Source: Tatumella citrea
GTDB lineage: Bacteria; Pseudomonadota; Gammaproteobacteria; Enterobacterales; Enterobacteriaceae
Direction of reading: 5' to 3'
Length of the DNA: 64,000 nucleotides
NCBI RefSeq assembly: GCF_002163585.1
Contig: NZ_CP015579.1
Span: forward strand, 248,001-312,000
Part shown: in pieces, positions 17,838-26,241 of the stretch
How the letters are laid out: each line of letters opens with the position of its first letter
Numbering within the stretch: position 1 is the stretch's first letter
Translations under genes and position numbers: made by a program
The notes under the pieces: generated by a model
Database searches by the model: none
Told to the model about the DNA's origin: nothing
What the model saw: only the letters and a program-made list of their open reading frames with translations

Positions 17838-18397
17838 AGATGCTCCTTATCGGTGGAATAAACAGTTTCTGAGAAGATAACTCTGAGACTGTTCCTGAAA
17901 ACAGCCAAAAAATAATCAAAACATGGCAGGTGAAAATGTGATGCTATTCAAAGAGTGAAATAAACAGCTTGTGGATGAACTATTTAATGAGAGAGATCAT
18001 TAAGTGGTGGTTTGCTGATATTGAGAAACTGAGAATAAAAATAAATTATCGGAATAATTATTTTATAAACTCATTATTCGGAAGACGATTCCCACCTTTT
18101 TGTTTTTTAAGTTATTGATAATTTTTTATTTATTTTTTTGTTTGCATAGTTATACATTTGGCTTGTTGATTAATTTTTTTAGAAAGGGATTATGCCTGGA
18201 TATTTATTCATTTGCTGGCGAAGATTTGAGGATTTATATTTATGATCTATGCCTGATTTTTAATCTTTAATTTATAAAAACAGGTAGTTGAAAAGCAAAC
18301 CGAAACGATGAGTTATCAGAATATGCGTTGATAGTGAATATACTTTTCAGCGACGTTCAGAAATTTACGGCCGGGGACAGATAATTATATCAGGGGC
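17838..18397. other. AT-rich non-coding region upstream of arcA
   Basis: About 560 bp without a convincing gene on either strand; the middle (18040-18300) is markedly richer in A/T than its surroundings, with runs of T. It must hold the arcA promoter. I looked for FNR (TTGAT-N4-ATCAA), ARG boxes and a sigma-54 promoter facing arcA, and found none that was convincing. A small RNA or short ORF cannot be excluded. Confidence 0.5.
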
Positions 18398-18437
18398 GGA
18401 AAAAGCAAGGCTCCGGCAACCCGTCAGGTTACCGGAG
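18398..18437 (-). terminator. rho-independent terminator of argI
   Basis: CTCCGGTAACC / GGGTTGCCGGAG stem with a TGAC loop region (18411-18437), followed on the minus strand by CCTTGCTTTTT. It lies just after the argI stop. Confidence 0.75.
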
Positions 18438-18452
18438 AGCATCGGGAATAAG

Positions 18453-19460
18453 TTACTGCTGACCCAGGGTTGCGACCATCACGGCTTTGATAGTGTGCAT
18501 ACGGTTTTCTGCCTGATCAAACACAATACTGTGTTCTGATTCAAAAACCTCGTTAGTCACTTCAATGCCGTCGGTAAACCCGTACTGTTCCGCCATTTGC
18601 TTACCCACGGACGTTTGATCATCGTGGAAGGCTGGCAGACAGTGCAGGAATTTAACCTGAGGATTGCCGCTGAGAGCCAGCATCTGCTGATTGACCTGAT
18701 AAGGACGCAGCAGAGCTATACGCTCAGCCCAGGCTTCTTTGGCTTCGCCCATCGAGACCCAGACATCGGTATAGATAAAATCAGCACCTTTCACTCCGTC
18801 AGCCACTGATTCAGTCAGGGTAATTTTACCGCCGGTTTGCGCTGCTGCTGCCTGACACTCTTCCACCAACGCGGCTTCAGGCCAGCAGGCTTTAGGTGCC
18901 ACCAGGCGCAAATCCAGTCCGGTCAGTGCCGCTGCTTCCAGCATCGAATTTCCCATGTTATTCCGTGCATCCCCGACATAAACCAGGCTCATTTCGGAGA
19001 ATGTTTTGCCGGGCAAATGTTCCTGCATTGTCAGCAGATCAGCCAGCAGCTGGGTAGGGTGAAATTCGGTGGTCAGGCCATTCCATACCGGAACACCGGC
19101 AAATTCGGCCAGAGTTTCAACAATGTCCTGCCCGTAGCCACGGTACTGAATACCGTCATACATTCTTCCCAGTACGCGGGCAGTATCTTTAATCGATTCT
19201 TTATGTCCAATCTGGCTGCCGCTGGCACCCAGCCATGTCACGCGGGCTCCCTGGTCATAGGCGGCAACTTCGAAAGAGCAACGGGTACGGGTCGAATCTT
19301 TTTCGAAGATGAGCGCGATATTTTTTCCCTGCAGGGCGGGTTTTTCAGTGCCTTGTTTTTTTTCTTTTTTCAGGCGGGCTGCCAGGCTCAGTAACTGTTC
19401 GAGTTCGGCAGGGGTAAAATCTAACAGTCTCAGAAAATGACGCTGATACAGCTTACTCAT
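18453..19460 (-). CDS. argI: anabolic ornithine carbamoyltransferase ArgI
   Basis: 335 residues, close to E. coli ArgI along its whole length ([61 protein letters not shown]). It makes citrulline from ornithine and carbamoyl phosphate for arginine synthesis. The open frame extends to 19529, but the ATG at 19460 has a GGAG ribosome site and matches the family start ([17 protein letters not shown]). Two ARG boxes lie 25-65 bp upstream, so repression by ArgR with arginine is expected. rraB and miaE follow divergently, the classical order. Confidence 0.96.
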   Translation of the reverse strand: MSKLYQRHFLRLLDFTPAELEQLLSLAARLKKEKKQGTEKPALQGKNIALIFEKDSTRTRCSFEVAAYDQGARVTWLGASGSQIGHKESIKDTARVLGRMYDGIQYRGYGQDIVETLAEFAGVPVWNGLTTEFHPTQLLADLLTMQEHLPGKTFSEMSLVYVGDARNNMGNSMLEAAALTGLDLRLVAPKACWPEAALVEECQAAAAQTGGKITLTESVADGVKGADFIYTDVWVSMGEAKEAWAERIALLRPYQVNQQMLALSGNPQVKFLHCLPAFHDDQTSVGKQMAEQYGFTDGIEVTNEVFESEHSIVFDQAENRMHTIKAVMVATLGQQ

Positions 19461-19485
19461 ACATCGCTCCGGATAGTAAAAATAA

Positions 19486-19503
19486 TATGAATTAATATTC
19501 AAT
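19486..19503. promoter_or_regulatory. ARG box 1 (argI operator)
   Basis: The core TGAATTAATATTCA (19488-19501) is a perfect palindromic ArgR half-site pair matching wnTGAATwwwwATTCAnw. Confidence 0.92.
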
Positions 19504-19506
19504 CTA

Positions 19507-19524
19507 TATGTATGAATATTCATT
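19507..19524. promoter_or_regulatory. ARG box 2 (argI operator)
   Basis: The core TGTATGAATATTCA (19509-19522) differs from consensus at one base. Its centre is 21 bp from box 1 (18-bp boxes with a 3-bp gap), the canonical arrangement for binding an ArgR hexamer. Confidence 0.9.
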
Positions 19525-19636
19525 TTCAACCTTATTTTCAGTTATCTGGTGCTTTAGTGTAGTGCCGCGCCGGTGGCTGTGGGAAAATAGTCATTTGGCG
19601 GGGGGCTCACCCCTGTGTGCACCTGAGGAACATCCG

Positions 19637-20062
19637 ATGACTTTTGAATCCTTTATGGAAGAACAGCGCGAAGAAACACGCGAAATTATTGAAGAATTAC
19701 TGGAAGATGGCAGCGATCCTGATGCGCTCTATACCATCGAACACCATTTGTCCTGTGACAGCTTTGATGCGCTGGAAAAAGCCGCTGTTGATGCTTTTAA
19801 GCTGGGCTATGAAGTGACTGACCCTGAAGAGCTGGAACTGGAAGACGGCACAACCGTAATGTGCGTGGATATCATCAGTGAAGTCGCGCTGAAAGATGAT
19901 CTGATTAATGCGCAGATCGAGCAACTGGTGAAAATGGCCGGTAAGCATAACGTCGATTATGATGGCTGGGGGACTTACTTCGAAGACCCGGATGCTGAAG
20001 ACGAAGATGACGATGAAGATGAAGCTGGCCCGGAAGAAGGTGATACCGGCGTTCGTCACTGA
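19637..20062 (+). CDS. rraB: RraB, ribonuclease E activity inhibitor
   Basis: 141 residues (138 in E. coli). RraB binds the C-terminal scaffold of RNase E and changes degradosome composition and mRNA decay. The N-terminus [32 protein letters not shown] is characteristic, and the C-terminus is very acidic (D/E-rich from about residue 118), as in the family. The start at 19637 follows TGAGGAA; the frame is open further upstream through the argI promoter but has no homology there. It is divergent from argI. Confidence 0.95.
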   Translation: MTFESFMEEQREETREIIEELLEDGSDPDALYTIEHHLSCDSFDALEKAAVDAFKLGYEVTDPEELELEDGTTVMCVDIISEVALKDDLINAQIEQLVKMAGKHNVDYDGWGTYFEDPDAEDEDDDEDEAGPEEGDTGVRH

Positions 20063-20089
20063 GTTGTTACTGATATCAACTCAAAGCTA

Positions 20090-20130
20090 CACCCCTGTCT
20101 GAGCATCTCGCCGGGCCGGGGTGCTTTTTT
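20090..20130 (+). terminator. possible terminator of rraB
   Basis: CACCCC (20090-20095) pairs with GGGGTG (20118-20123) ahead of a T6 run. The loop is long (22 bases) with an internal CGCCGGGCCGG element, so the folding is uncertain although the T-run is good. Confidence 0.5.
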
Positions 20131-20165
20131 GTTTGCTGGTTGTTTTCACTGAAAGTCACTGAGTT

Positions 20166-20930
20166 ATGAACTACGCTGCCCTTGTCGAACCGCTGTTACA
20201 GTTTTTGCATTGCCAGACCCCTCAGGCCTGGATTGATGAAGCCAGTAAACCGGAAAATCTGCCGTTACTACTGACTGACCACCTGATCTGTGAACTCAAA
20301 GCGGCCCAGACCGCGGCATGGCTGATTCGTAAATATGCAACGGATAAACCTGGTGGGGAGGCACTCAATCAGTGGCTGATTCCCTATGAGAATTTTATTT
20401 ACCGTGAACATCCGGACAGCGATTTTATTCAGGCTCATCGCAGTCTGGGCAAAAACATTCATCGCAGAGAAACCTTTCCCTGGTCGGATGAACTGACAGA
20501 TAAGATGGTGCTATTGATCAAAGAAGAGCTGCATCATTTTTATCAGGTCTGGGAGATTATGCAGGCCCGTGGTGTGGTTTACCGGAAGATCACTGCCAGC
20601 CGATATGCCAAAGGCTTGTTGCGGGAAGTGACTACCCATGAACCTGATACGCTGGTAGATAAACTGATTTGCGGGGCTTATATCGAGGCTCGCTCCTGTG
20701 AACGTTTTGCTGCACTGGCTCCCCACCTGGATGATGAACTGGCAAAGTTTTATCGTTCGTTACTGCGTTCAGAAGCACGTCATTACCAGGATTATCTTTC
20801 ACTGGCACGTCAGATATCCCCTTGCGATATTGCCTCCCGGGTCCGGAAAATTGGAGAAACTGAAGCGGAACTGATTACCTCTGCTGACCAGGAACTGCGT
20901 TTTCACAGCGGACCGCCGGAGAAGTACTAA
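20166..20930 (+). CDS. miaE: MiaE, tRNA 2-methylthio-N6-isopentenyl adenosine-37 hydroxylase
   Basis: 254 residues. MiaE is a non-haem diiron monooxygenase that hydroxylates the isopentenyl side chain of ms2i6A37 in tRNA. The ferritin-like diiron ligands are visible: Glu of CELKAAQTA, EELHHF (ExxH), Glu of YIEARSCERF and SEARHYQDY (ExxxH). E. coli lacks miaE, but Salmonella has it beside argI/rraB, so the locus agrees. The ATG at 20166 follows rraB by about 100 bp, so the two may form one transcript unless the intervening hairpin is effective. Confidence 0.94.
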   Translation: MNYAALVEPLLQFLHCQTPQAWIDEASKPENLPLLLTDHLICELKAAQTAAWLIRKYATDKPGGEALNQWLIPYENFIYREHPDSDFIQAHRSLGKNIHRRETFPWSDELTDKMVLLIKEELHHFYQVWEIMQARGVVYRKITASRYAKGLLREVTTHEPDTLVDKLICGAYIEARSCERFAALAPHLDDELAKFYRSLLRSEARHYQDYLSLARQISPCDIASRVRKIGETEAELITSADQELRFHSGPPEKY

Positions 20931-21210
20931 AACCTGCTGACTCTGTTCACTTTTTCCCGCAGATAGCACTATCTGACCAGTGGTTAGTTTTTAGTTTGTC
21001 TTTATTAAAAGATATAAACCCTGCCTTGTTGTTGCTTTAATTGATTTTCATCTGCTTTTTTATCCGTTTGTGCCAGATGATTGTCATCATTCATTTATTT
21101 TGAACAAGATAAGCAATTTGTTCAGCTTTTGTCTTTAGAAGGACGGGGCTATTATTCGCTCCATCAAGGCAATCTGGCCTTCGGACAAATAAATGAATTA
21201 AGGTGATATC

Positions 21211-21420
21211 ATGAAATCTATCAAAACTTTCGTCGCAGTTGCTGCACTTTCTCTGATTTCTTTTGGTAGCTTTGCACAAAGCGTCACTGCATGTGCAGAT
21301 ACTCTGGACGCCGCAGAAGCGCAGATCGCTGCTCAGGCACATAAAGCCGGTGCTTCTTACAAAATCACTGAAGCTACTTATAAAAACGGCGTACATATGA
21401 CTGCAGAACTTAACAAATAA
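21211..21420 (+). CDS. DUF1471 (BhsA/McbA/YdgH family) small exported protein, copy 1
   Basis: 69 residues: an N-terminal Sec signal peptide (MKSIKTFVAVAALSLISFGSFA) and a ~47-residue DUF1471 domain (SVTACADTLDAAEAQIAAQA, YKITEATYKNGVHMTAEL). Members are periplasmic or outer-membrane-associated stress and biofilm proteins; the precise role of this one is unknown. TAAGGTGATATC gives a good ribosome site. A hairpin at 21437-21467 follows. Copy 2 lies 450 bp downstream in the same orientation. Confidence 0.88.
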   Translation: MKSIKTFVAVAALSLISFGSFAQSVTACADTLDAAEAQIAAQAHKAGASYKITEATYKNGVHMTAELNK

Positions 21421-21436
21421 GCTTCGCTCGCAGTAT

Positions 21437-21475
21437 CAGCCCATCACGGCTTCGGCCGGTTGGGCTGTTGTTGTT
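21437..21475 (+). terminator. terminator after DUF1471 copy 1
   Basis: CAGCCCA (21437-21443) pairs with TGGGCTG (21461-21467), with CGGCTTCGGCCG able to extend the fold; a T-rich tail TTGTTGTTT follows. Confidence 0.7.
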
Positions 21476-21873
21476 TCCCTCTGTTCCCTTGCCTGACCAA
21501 ACCTTTCTGTGGCTGTTCCCGTTTTGTTCCACCGCTAGTTTACTCACAGTGCAGTGATTCCTTTCCGTCGAAGAATCTCAGCCGTTATTGCCATGATTTT
21601 TGGTGAGCCGAATGATGGTTGTTTATACCGTTTCCGGCTGTGGCGATAAAAGCTGCGTCGGGTAAACGGAATATCAGAGGGTTGTTGACCCCGCTATTCG
21701 GACGGTGATCAGTCAGTATTCGCAGGTAAAGTGAGGTTAACCTTACCAGCAAGCACCTTGTACAGAATGCTCTTCGGCAGGTTTCAGTGAGTATCTGATG
21801 ATCCGGACAGACCGCGAGCGGGGGAAGGGTGCTTAACGGTGAGCTCATCCTCTAACTAAGACCGGAGAATACA
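21476..21873. other. non-coding region between the two DUF1471 genes
   Basis: About 400 bp with no credible gene. It must include the copy 2 promoter. Only the ribosome site ACCGGAG (21859-21865) ahead of the copy 2 start is clear. Confidence 0.5.
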
Positions 21874-22083
21874 ATGGGTACCAAAAAAGCATTTGCAGTG
21901 GTGACGGCACTTTCATTGCTGTCGTTTTATTCTGTGGCCGAAACGGTGACTGCTACTGCAGATAATCTGGATGATGCTGAAGCGGTGATTGCCGCTCAGG
22001 CCAAAAAAGCCGGAGAGTCCTACACCATTACCGAAGCTACTATGAATAACGAAGTGCATATGACGGCGGAACTACATAAATAA
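21874..22083 (+). CDS. DUF1471 (BhsA/McbA/YdgH family) small exported protein, copy 2
   Basis: 69 residues, the same length as copy 1 and colinear with it: signal peptide (MGTKKAFAVVTALSLLSFYSVA), then TVTATADNLDDAEAVIAAQAKKAGESYTITEATMNNEVHMTAELHK. The mature parts agree at most positions, while the signal peptides and the surrounding DNA have diverged, so this is an old tandem duplication. The single Cys of copy 1 (residue 29) is Thr here. The function is unknown beyond the family. Confidence 0.87.
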   Translation: MGTKKAFAVVTALSLLSFYSVAETVTATADNLDDAEAVIAAQAKKAGESYTITEATMNNEVHMTAELHK

Positions 22084-22103
22084 ACCGGTCGCCGGAAATA
22101 AAA

Positions 22104-22128
22104 CAGGTCTCTTAGGTAAAGAGACCTG
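22104..22128 (-). terminator. terminator of the C45 gene
   Basis: Perfect 10-bp stem CAGGTCTCTT / AAGAGACCTG; on the minus strand it is followed by TTTTATTT, so it fits the minus-strand C45-type gene best, although it also lies 20 bp after DUF1471 copy 2. Confidence 0.75.
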
Positions 22129-22172
22129 CGGCAAGGAACGTGCATCAATGAGTGGATGTTCAGTCGTAAAGC

Positions 22173-23192
22173 TTACTGCCCGCTCTGACCACTCAACACT
22201 ACCTGTGGGCGATCCAGTCCGTAAACCGACCAGTGCACAGTATTATCACCGATAAGGAAGAAAGCCGTTGCCAGGGTATTTTCCTGGTCAGGGTCATCTT
22301 CTGCCAGTCGGTAGACCGGCAGTTCACCCTCGTCATCAGACAGGATTGATAAAACCTGTACCGAAGAGAGGCTGGCGACCTCTGCTAATTGCCGGTCTAT
22401 GCTCTGTTGTCTTGATCCTGAACTGCCGGTTATCACCTGCCGGGTGCTCTGCTGTTGTGAATGGATCAGGTGGTTGGCATGGCCGCTGCAACCCGTAATT
22501 TCGGTAACGCTGCTGCCTGTACCGGTGGCTTCCACGCTGAATATTCGCCCATCACCCGCCTGACCTAACGTATGGTGAAATGCACCGGCGCGAGGTGACT
22601 GGCTAAGTATGGCAACGGCATCATCCAGTCGTGTGGCGTTGAGAGATTCTCTGGCCAGCACCTGGCGGGGAAGTCCTGCCGGGCGCTCAATGGCCCGGAT
22701 ATTATTGACTGCGTTCACGATACCGTACTGATTAACAGCAAAAGTATGGCCGCAGATCGAACCCGGATAGGCGAAACTGGTAAAAGCAGTCCCTTCCAGC
22801 GGAATAATATCGGCAATAAAACAGTCGTCACGAAGTTGGGGGAAACCATCTTCGTTATGAGCAATAAAGCCCTGACCGGCGCTATCGCGGCCGGCCAGGG
22901 TAGTGCAACCATCCGAGGTAGAACGCACCAGGTCACCCCGGCAGTTCCAGGCAAACACTTCCTCTGGTGCGGCTTCCATCCCGTAGGCCAGTCCCTGCAA
23001 CTCCTGCCAGATTAACGGGTAATCACGTTGTACCGCCAGAGCCATCGACTGTGCTTCCGGCGAGTGTTTCAGGCTGATTACCGTCTGCCATAATGCGGTC
23101 TGAGTCAGTTTCTGATGCCACGCCGCTCGTCCGGCGATACCCAGTTGTTCACCGATGGTAAAGGCATTACCCCGGATGGTTATCTTTTTCAT
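22173..23192 (-). CDS. C45-family peptidase / acyl-CoA:6-APA acyltransferase-like Ntn hydrolase
   Basis: 339 residues. The N-terminus (RGNAFTIGEQLGIAGRAAW) and the segment YGMEAAPEEVFAWNCRGDL are typical of the peptidase C45 / AAT family; DGCTTLAGRDSAGQGFIAHNEDG contains the Cys that would be the N-terminal nucleophile after autocleavage between Gly and Cys. Members hydrolyse or transfer acyl groups on amide-linked substrates. It lies 21 bp downstream of glnQ in the same direction, so it probably belongs to the glnHPQ transcript, which suggests it acts on an amide or acylated amino acid taken up by that transporter. No signal peptide is seen. Confidence 0.82.
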   Translation of the reverse strand: MKKITIRGNAFTIGEQLGIAGRAAWHQKLTQTALWQTVISLKHSPEAQSMALAVQRDYPLIWQELQGLAYGMEAAPEEVFAWNCRGDLVRSTSDGCTTLAGRDSAGQGFIAHNEDGFPQLRDDCFIADIIPLEGTAFTSFAYPGSICGHTFAVNQYGIVNAVNNIRAIERPAGLPRQVLARESLNATRLDDAVAILSQSPRAGAFHHTLGQAGDGRIFSVEATGTGSSVTEITGCSGHANHLIHSQQQSTRQVITGSSGSRQQSIDRQLAEVASLSSVQVLSILSDDEGELPVYRLAEDDPDQENTLATAFFLIGDNTVHWSVYGLDRPQVVLSGQSGQ

Positions 23193-23213
23193 AAAATGTA
23201 CGTCAGTTTCCTG

Positions 23214-23945
23214 TCAGGATACGTGCTGCAGGAATTCCTGCAAACGGGCACAGCCATTACCGCCTTCAATCAGCTCAACCGGTGAACCATCTTCTGCAAT
23301 CGTTCCGCCATCGATAAAGATCAGTCGGGAAGCCACATCACGGGCAAAGCCAATTTCGTGAGTCACAATCACCATGGTCATGCCTTCTTCCGCCAGTGAA
23401 CGCATAACCTGCAGCACTTCATGGCGCAGTTCCGGGTCCAGGGCTGACGTAGGCTCATCAAACAACATCATCTGAGGCTTTACTGCCAGTGCACGGGCAA
23501 TAGCCACACGTTGCTGCTGTCCACCTGACAGTTCAGAAGGGTAATGGTCTGCACGTGCAGCCAGTCCTACCCGGGTCAGCAGATCCATGGCCTGCTTGCG
23601 GGCGTCAGCTTTATTGGTGTGACGAACCTTGATAGGTCCGAACATCACGTTTTCCAGAGCTGTCAGATGTGGGAACAGGTGAAACTGCTGAAACACCATG
23701 CCTGCTTCGCGGCGAATGTCACGCTCATTGACATGTGGATCAGTCAGATGCATACCGGCAACCATCAGGGTTCCGGAAGAAATTTCTTCCAGTTTATTGA
23801 TGCAACGCAGCAGCGTCGATTTTCCTGACCCGGATGGGCCGATGATGACTACGACTTCACCGGCATCAATTTTCAGATTGATATCGTGCAGCACCTGCGT
23901 TGAGCCAAAATTTTTCGAGACATTTTGAAATTCAACCATACTCAT
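23214..23945 (-). CDS. glnQ: GlnQ, glutamine ABC transporter ATP-binding protein
   Basis: 243 residues, very similar to E. coli GlnQ over its whole length. Walker [11 protein letters not shown]-loop [12 protein letters not shown], signature [15 protein letters not shown], Walker [15 protein letters not shown] and the switch His in VTHEIGF are all intact. It powers the GlnP permease dimer. The start overlaps the glnP stop by 4 bp (ATGA), indicating coupling. Its specificity is inferred from similarity; polar amino acid relatives cannot be fully excluded. Confidence 0.93.
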   Translation of the reverse strand: MSMVEFQNVSKNFGSTQVLHDINLKIDAGEVVVIIGPSGSGKSTLLRCINKLEEISSGTLMVAGMHLTDPHVNERDIRREAGMVFQQFHLFPHLTALENVMFGPIKVRHTNKADARKQAMDLLTRVGLAARADHYPSELSGGQQQRVAIARALAVKPQMMLFDEPTSALDPELRHEVLQVMRSLAEEGMTMVIVTHEIGFARDVASRLIFIDGGTIAEDGSPVELIEGGNGCARLQEFLQHVS

Positions 23946-24598
23946 AAGATATGCATCCTTTTTTCCAGAGTTTTAAGCAGGAAGCTCAGGCACAGAGTAA
24001 CAATCAGGTAAAGTGCTGCAACTGCGGTCCATACTTCAAGTGCGCGGAAGTTGCCGGCGATAATTTCCTGGCCCTGACGGGTCAGCTCGGCAACACCAAT
24101 CACGATAAATAATGAGGTGTCTTTAATACTGATGATCCACTGGTTACCCAGGGCCGGGATCATGCGGCGTAATGCCAGAGGCATAATGATGTACCACAGT
24201 GTCTCGCGGGAGGAGAGCCCCATCGCCAGACCAGCTTCACGGAAGCCTTTATTAATAGACAGTAATGCTCCGCGGGTAATTTCGGCGATATAAGCCCCGG
24301 AGTTAATCATAATGGTGACGACGGCGGCAGTAATCGGTTCGATATGCACCGGCAAGGCTAACGGCAGGGCGAAGTAAATAAACATCACCTGCACCATAAT
24401 CGGGGTGCCACGGATAAGTTCGACAAAAATCAATGAGATGGTTTTTGATATCTTACCGCCTAACGCACGACTGACACCGGCGACCAGGCCAATGACAAAT
24501 CCTCCAATTAAGCCGATGACTGAGATAAACAGGGTCAGTTTCAGCCCCTGCAATAAAATTGGCACGGCTTGCCAGACATAACTGATATCAAAATTCAT
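23942..24598 (-). CDS. glnP: GlnP, glutamine ABC transporter permease
   Basis: 218 residues, about five membrane helices, HisM/GlnP family. The ABC-interacting EAA loop is visible as [29 protein letters not shown]. The open frame continues to 24649 but the ATG at 24598 begins [18 protein letters not shown], the family N-terminus. It follows glnH by 60 bp and overlaps glnQ by 4 bp. Confidence 0.92.
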   Translation of the reverse strand: MNFDISYVWQAVPILLQGLKLTLFISVIGLIGGFVIGLVAGVSRALGGKISKTISLIFVELIRGTPIMVQVMFIYFALPLALPVHIEPITAAVVTIMINSGAYIAEITRGALLSINKGFREAGLAMGLSSRETLWYIIMPLALRRMIPALGNQWIISIKDTSLFIVIGVAELTRQGQEIIAGNFRALEVWTAVAALYLIVTLCLSFLLKTLEKRMHIL

Positions 24599-24658
24599 AA
24601 TGGTTATCCGCACGGTCAAATAGAAAAGGGGCCAGCAGGGCTGGCCCAAAATAACAAC

Positions 24659-25411
24659 TTATTTAGGTTCTTTGTCGAACCATTTCAGGTAAATTTTGTT
24701 ATAGGTTCCGTCAGCACGTAAGGCTTTCAGAGCTTCGTCAACACGTTTGGTGTATGGACTGTTTTTCTGCAGAGCAAAACCGTACTGCTGTGGCAGAACG
24801 CTGTCATTCTCGCCGGTTGCTTTGATTTTTCCGTCACCGGCAGTTTTCACGTAGTACAGAACGTTTGGTGAGTCGTGGACCACGGCATCAATGTTACCGG
24901 CCTGCAGATCCAGGTAGGCGTTATCGATGTTCGGGAATTCAACGTAAGTCGCTTTCACGTTAGCTTTCATGTAGGTCGCTGCCGCAGTACCCTGCTTCAG
25001 ACCCACTTTCTTACCTGCCAGATCACTGAATTTGTTGATGCCAGTAGCGGTGCTTTTCACTGCCATCAGCAGGTCAGCATTGTAGTACGGGTCACTGAAA
25101 TCAACGGCCTGAGCACGTACCGGAGTAATAGTGATACCTGCCATTGCCACATCAATGTTACGTGACTGCAGGCCCGGGATCAGACCACTGAAATCCATAG
25201 GTTGCAGTGTGTATTCCACGCCCATTTTCTTAGCGATGGCATTCCACAGATCAATATCAAATCCGACGTATTTATCCCCTTGTTTAAATTCAAAAGGTAC
25301 AAACGCGGTATCGACACCGACGGTTAGTTTGTCTTGTGCCATAGCACTGAAACTGAATGCACTTGCCAGTAAAGCCAGGGAGATCCCAACAGTATTAATT
25401 GTTTTCAGCAT
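24659..25411 (-). CDS. glnH: GlnH, glutamine ABC transporter periplasmic binding protein
   Basis: 250 residues with a Sec signal peptide (cleavage after AMA, residue ~25) and a family 3 solute-binding fold: LTVGVDTAFVPFEFKQGDKYVGFDIDLW, GITITPVRAQAVDFSDPYY and the second lobe to the C-terminal KWFDKEPK. E. coli GlnH is the closest homologue I can recall. AAGGA precedes the ATG. Upstream are a sigma-54 promoter and an NtrC-type site, which fits nitrogen control of glutamine uptake. Confidence 0.92.
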   Translation of the reverse strand: MLKTINTVGISLALLASAFSFSAMAQDKLTVGVDTAFVPFEFKQGDKYVGFDIDLWNAIAKKMGVEYTLQPMDFSGLIPGLQSRNIDVAMAGITITPVRAQAVDFSDPYYNADLLMAVKSTATGINKFSDLAGKKVGLKQGTAAATYMKANVKATYVEFPNIDNAYLDLQAGNIDAVVHDSPNVLYYVKTAGDGKIKATGENDSVLPQQYGFALQKNSPYTKRVDEALKALRADGTYNKIYLKWFDKEPK

Positions 25412-25459
25412 AACGAATCCTTTTTATAAGATCGGATGTGTGTGAGTCATATTCTAAAA

Positions 25460-25475
25460 AGCAATAACTATGCCA
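25460..25475 (-). promoter_or_regulatory. sigma-54 promoter of glnHPQ
   Basis: On the minus strand TGGCATAGTTATTGCT has the -24 GG and -12 GC doublets with exactly 10 bases between them (consensus TGGCAC-N5-TTGCW), 50 bp upstream of the glnH start. Confidence 0.8.
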
Positions 25476-25617
25476 GGATTTGTAATAAATTATTTTCGAC
25501 AAAAAATAACTTAACCATATGATTTATATAATTTTTATATGTTACCTGGCTGTTAATCATTAACATAGTTACAAACTGACGGGTAATCAGATTTACTTAT
25601 AGAAAAGCGGGTGTTTT

Positions 25618-25636
25618 TTGCACTGCGGTGGTGCTT
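25618..25636. promoter_or_regulatory. NtrC-type enhancer site of glnHPQ
   Basis: TTGCACTGCGGTGGTGCTT has the GCAC-N7-GTGC symmetry and flanks of the strong NtrC sites upstream of E. coli glnA. It is ~160 bp upstream of the sigma-54 promoter, an enhancer-like distance. Confidence 0.8.
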
Positions 25637-25662
25637 CATCCTGGATCATGAAGCACCTTTTT
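25630..25662 (+). repeat. inverted repeat with T-run between CMD-like and glnH genes
   Basis: GGTGCTTCAT / ATGAAGCACC (25630-25639, 25648-25657), loop CCTGGATC, followed on the plus strand by T5. It is terminator-like for plus-strand RNA, but no plus-strand gene leads into it. The left arm overlaps the NtrC-type site. Confidence 0.6.
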
Positions 25663-25680
25663 GGTGCGGTTCGGCGGCGA

Positions 25681-26238
25681 TTAGAAATCTTCCGCCGGGG
25701 ATTGTGTCGGGGTACGGGCTACATTCATCATCATCGCCAGCAGAGAGTAATAACCATTAATGCCGGTTAAATCGATCACAGCAGTTTCACCAAACTGGCT
25801 GATAACCTGCTGCCATATCTCGTCACTGACCTGTTTTTGCTGGTGTAGCTGCTGGCAGAAATGATAAACCAGCCATTCGTCCTGCTTCAGCGAATTTTCC
25901 TGCGGTTCCTGCCGGTGCCGGATAGCGGTAATGGCTTGTTCTGAAATGCCCTGTTGGAGCGCAATCGGAGCGTGGATTTCCCATTCTACCGGTTGGTTCC
26001 AGTAACGTGCTGTCAGAATAATTGCCAGCTCTGACAGGCGAAGACCTATTGCACTACGGTAGCGCAGATACTCGCCCATACGCTGAGCATGTGACATGAG
26101 CTCCGGGCTGCGTAACAGAACCTGAAAAGGGGGTAACAATGCTCCGCGCGGACCATTAATCACCTCTTCTGCCAGTACCCGCTGCTCCTCACTCCACTGC
26201 TCCTGCGAGAGTGGTGGTAACCGGTTTTTGTCGGTCAT
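25681..26238 (-). CDS. carboxymuconolactone decarboxylase (AhpD-like) family protein
   Basis: 185 residues. The CMD-domain helices are recognised in GALLPPFQVLLRSPELMSHAQRMGEYLRYRSAIGLRLSELAIILTARYWNQPVEWEIHAPIALQQG. The AhpD catalytic CxxC is absent, so this is not a thiol peroxidase; it belongs to the branch found beside catabolic gene clusters, whose reactions are mostly undetermined. It follows the class III aminotransferase by a few bases, so the two are cotranscribed, and it may act on the aldehyde or keto product. Confidence 0.8.
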   Translation of the reverse strand: MTDKNRLPPLSQEQWSEEQRVLAEEVINGPRGALLPPFQVLLRSPELMSHAQRMGEYLRYRSAIGLRLSELAIILTARYWNQPVEWEIHAPIALQQGISEQAITAIRHRQEPQENSLKQDEWLVYHFCQQLHQQKQVSDEIWQQVISQFGETAVIDLTGINGYYSLLAMMMNVARTPTQSPAEDF

Positions 26239-26241
26239 TTA

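Noticed and set aside
21585..21848. 87-codon minus-strand frame between the DUF1471 genes
   Set aside because: No ribosome site, no homology, and no promoter facing it; treated as non-coding.
25630..25662. Terminator for the CMD-like gene
   Set aside because: The T-run is on the plus strand and the position is upstream, not downstream, of that minus-strand gene; no plus-strand gene enters it.
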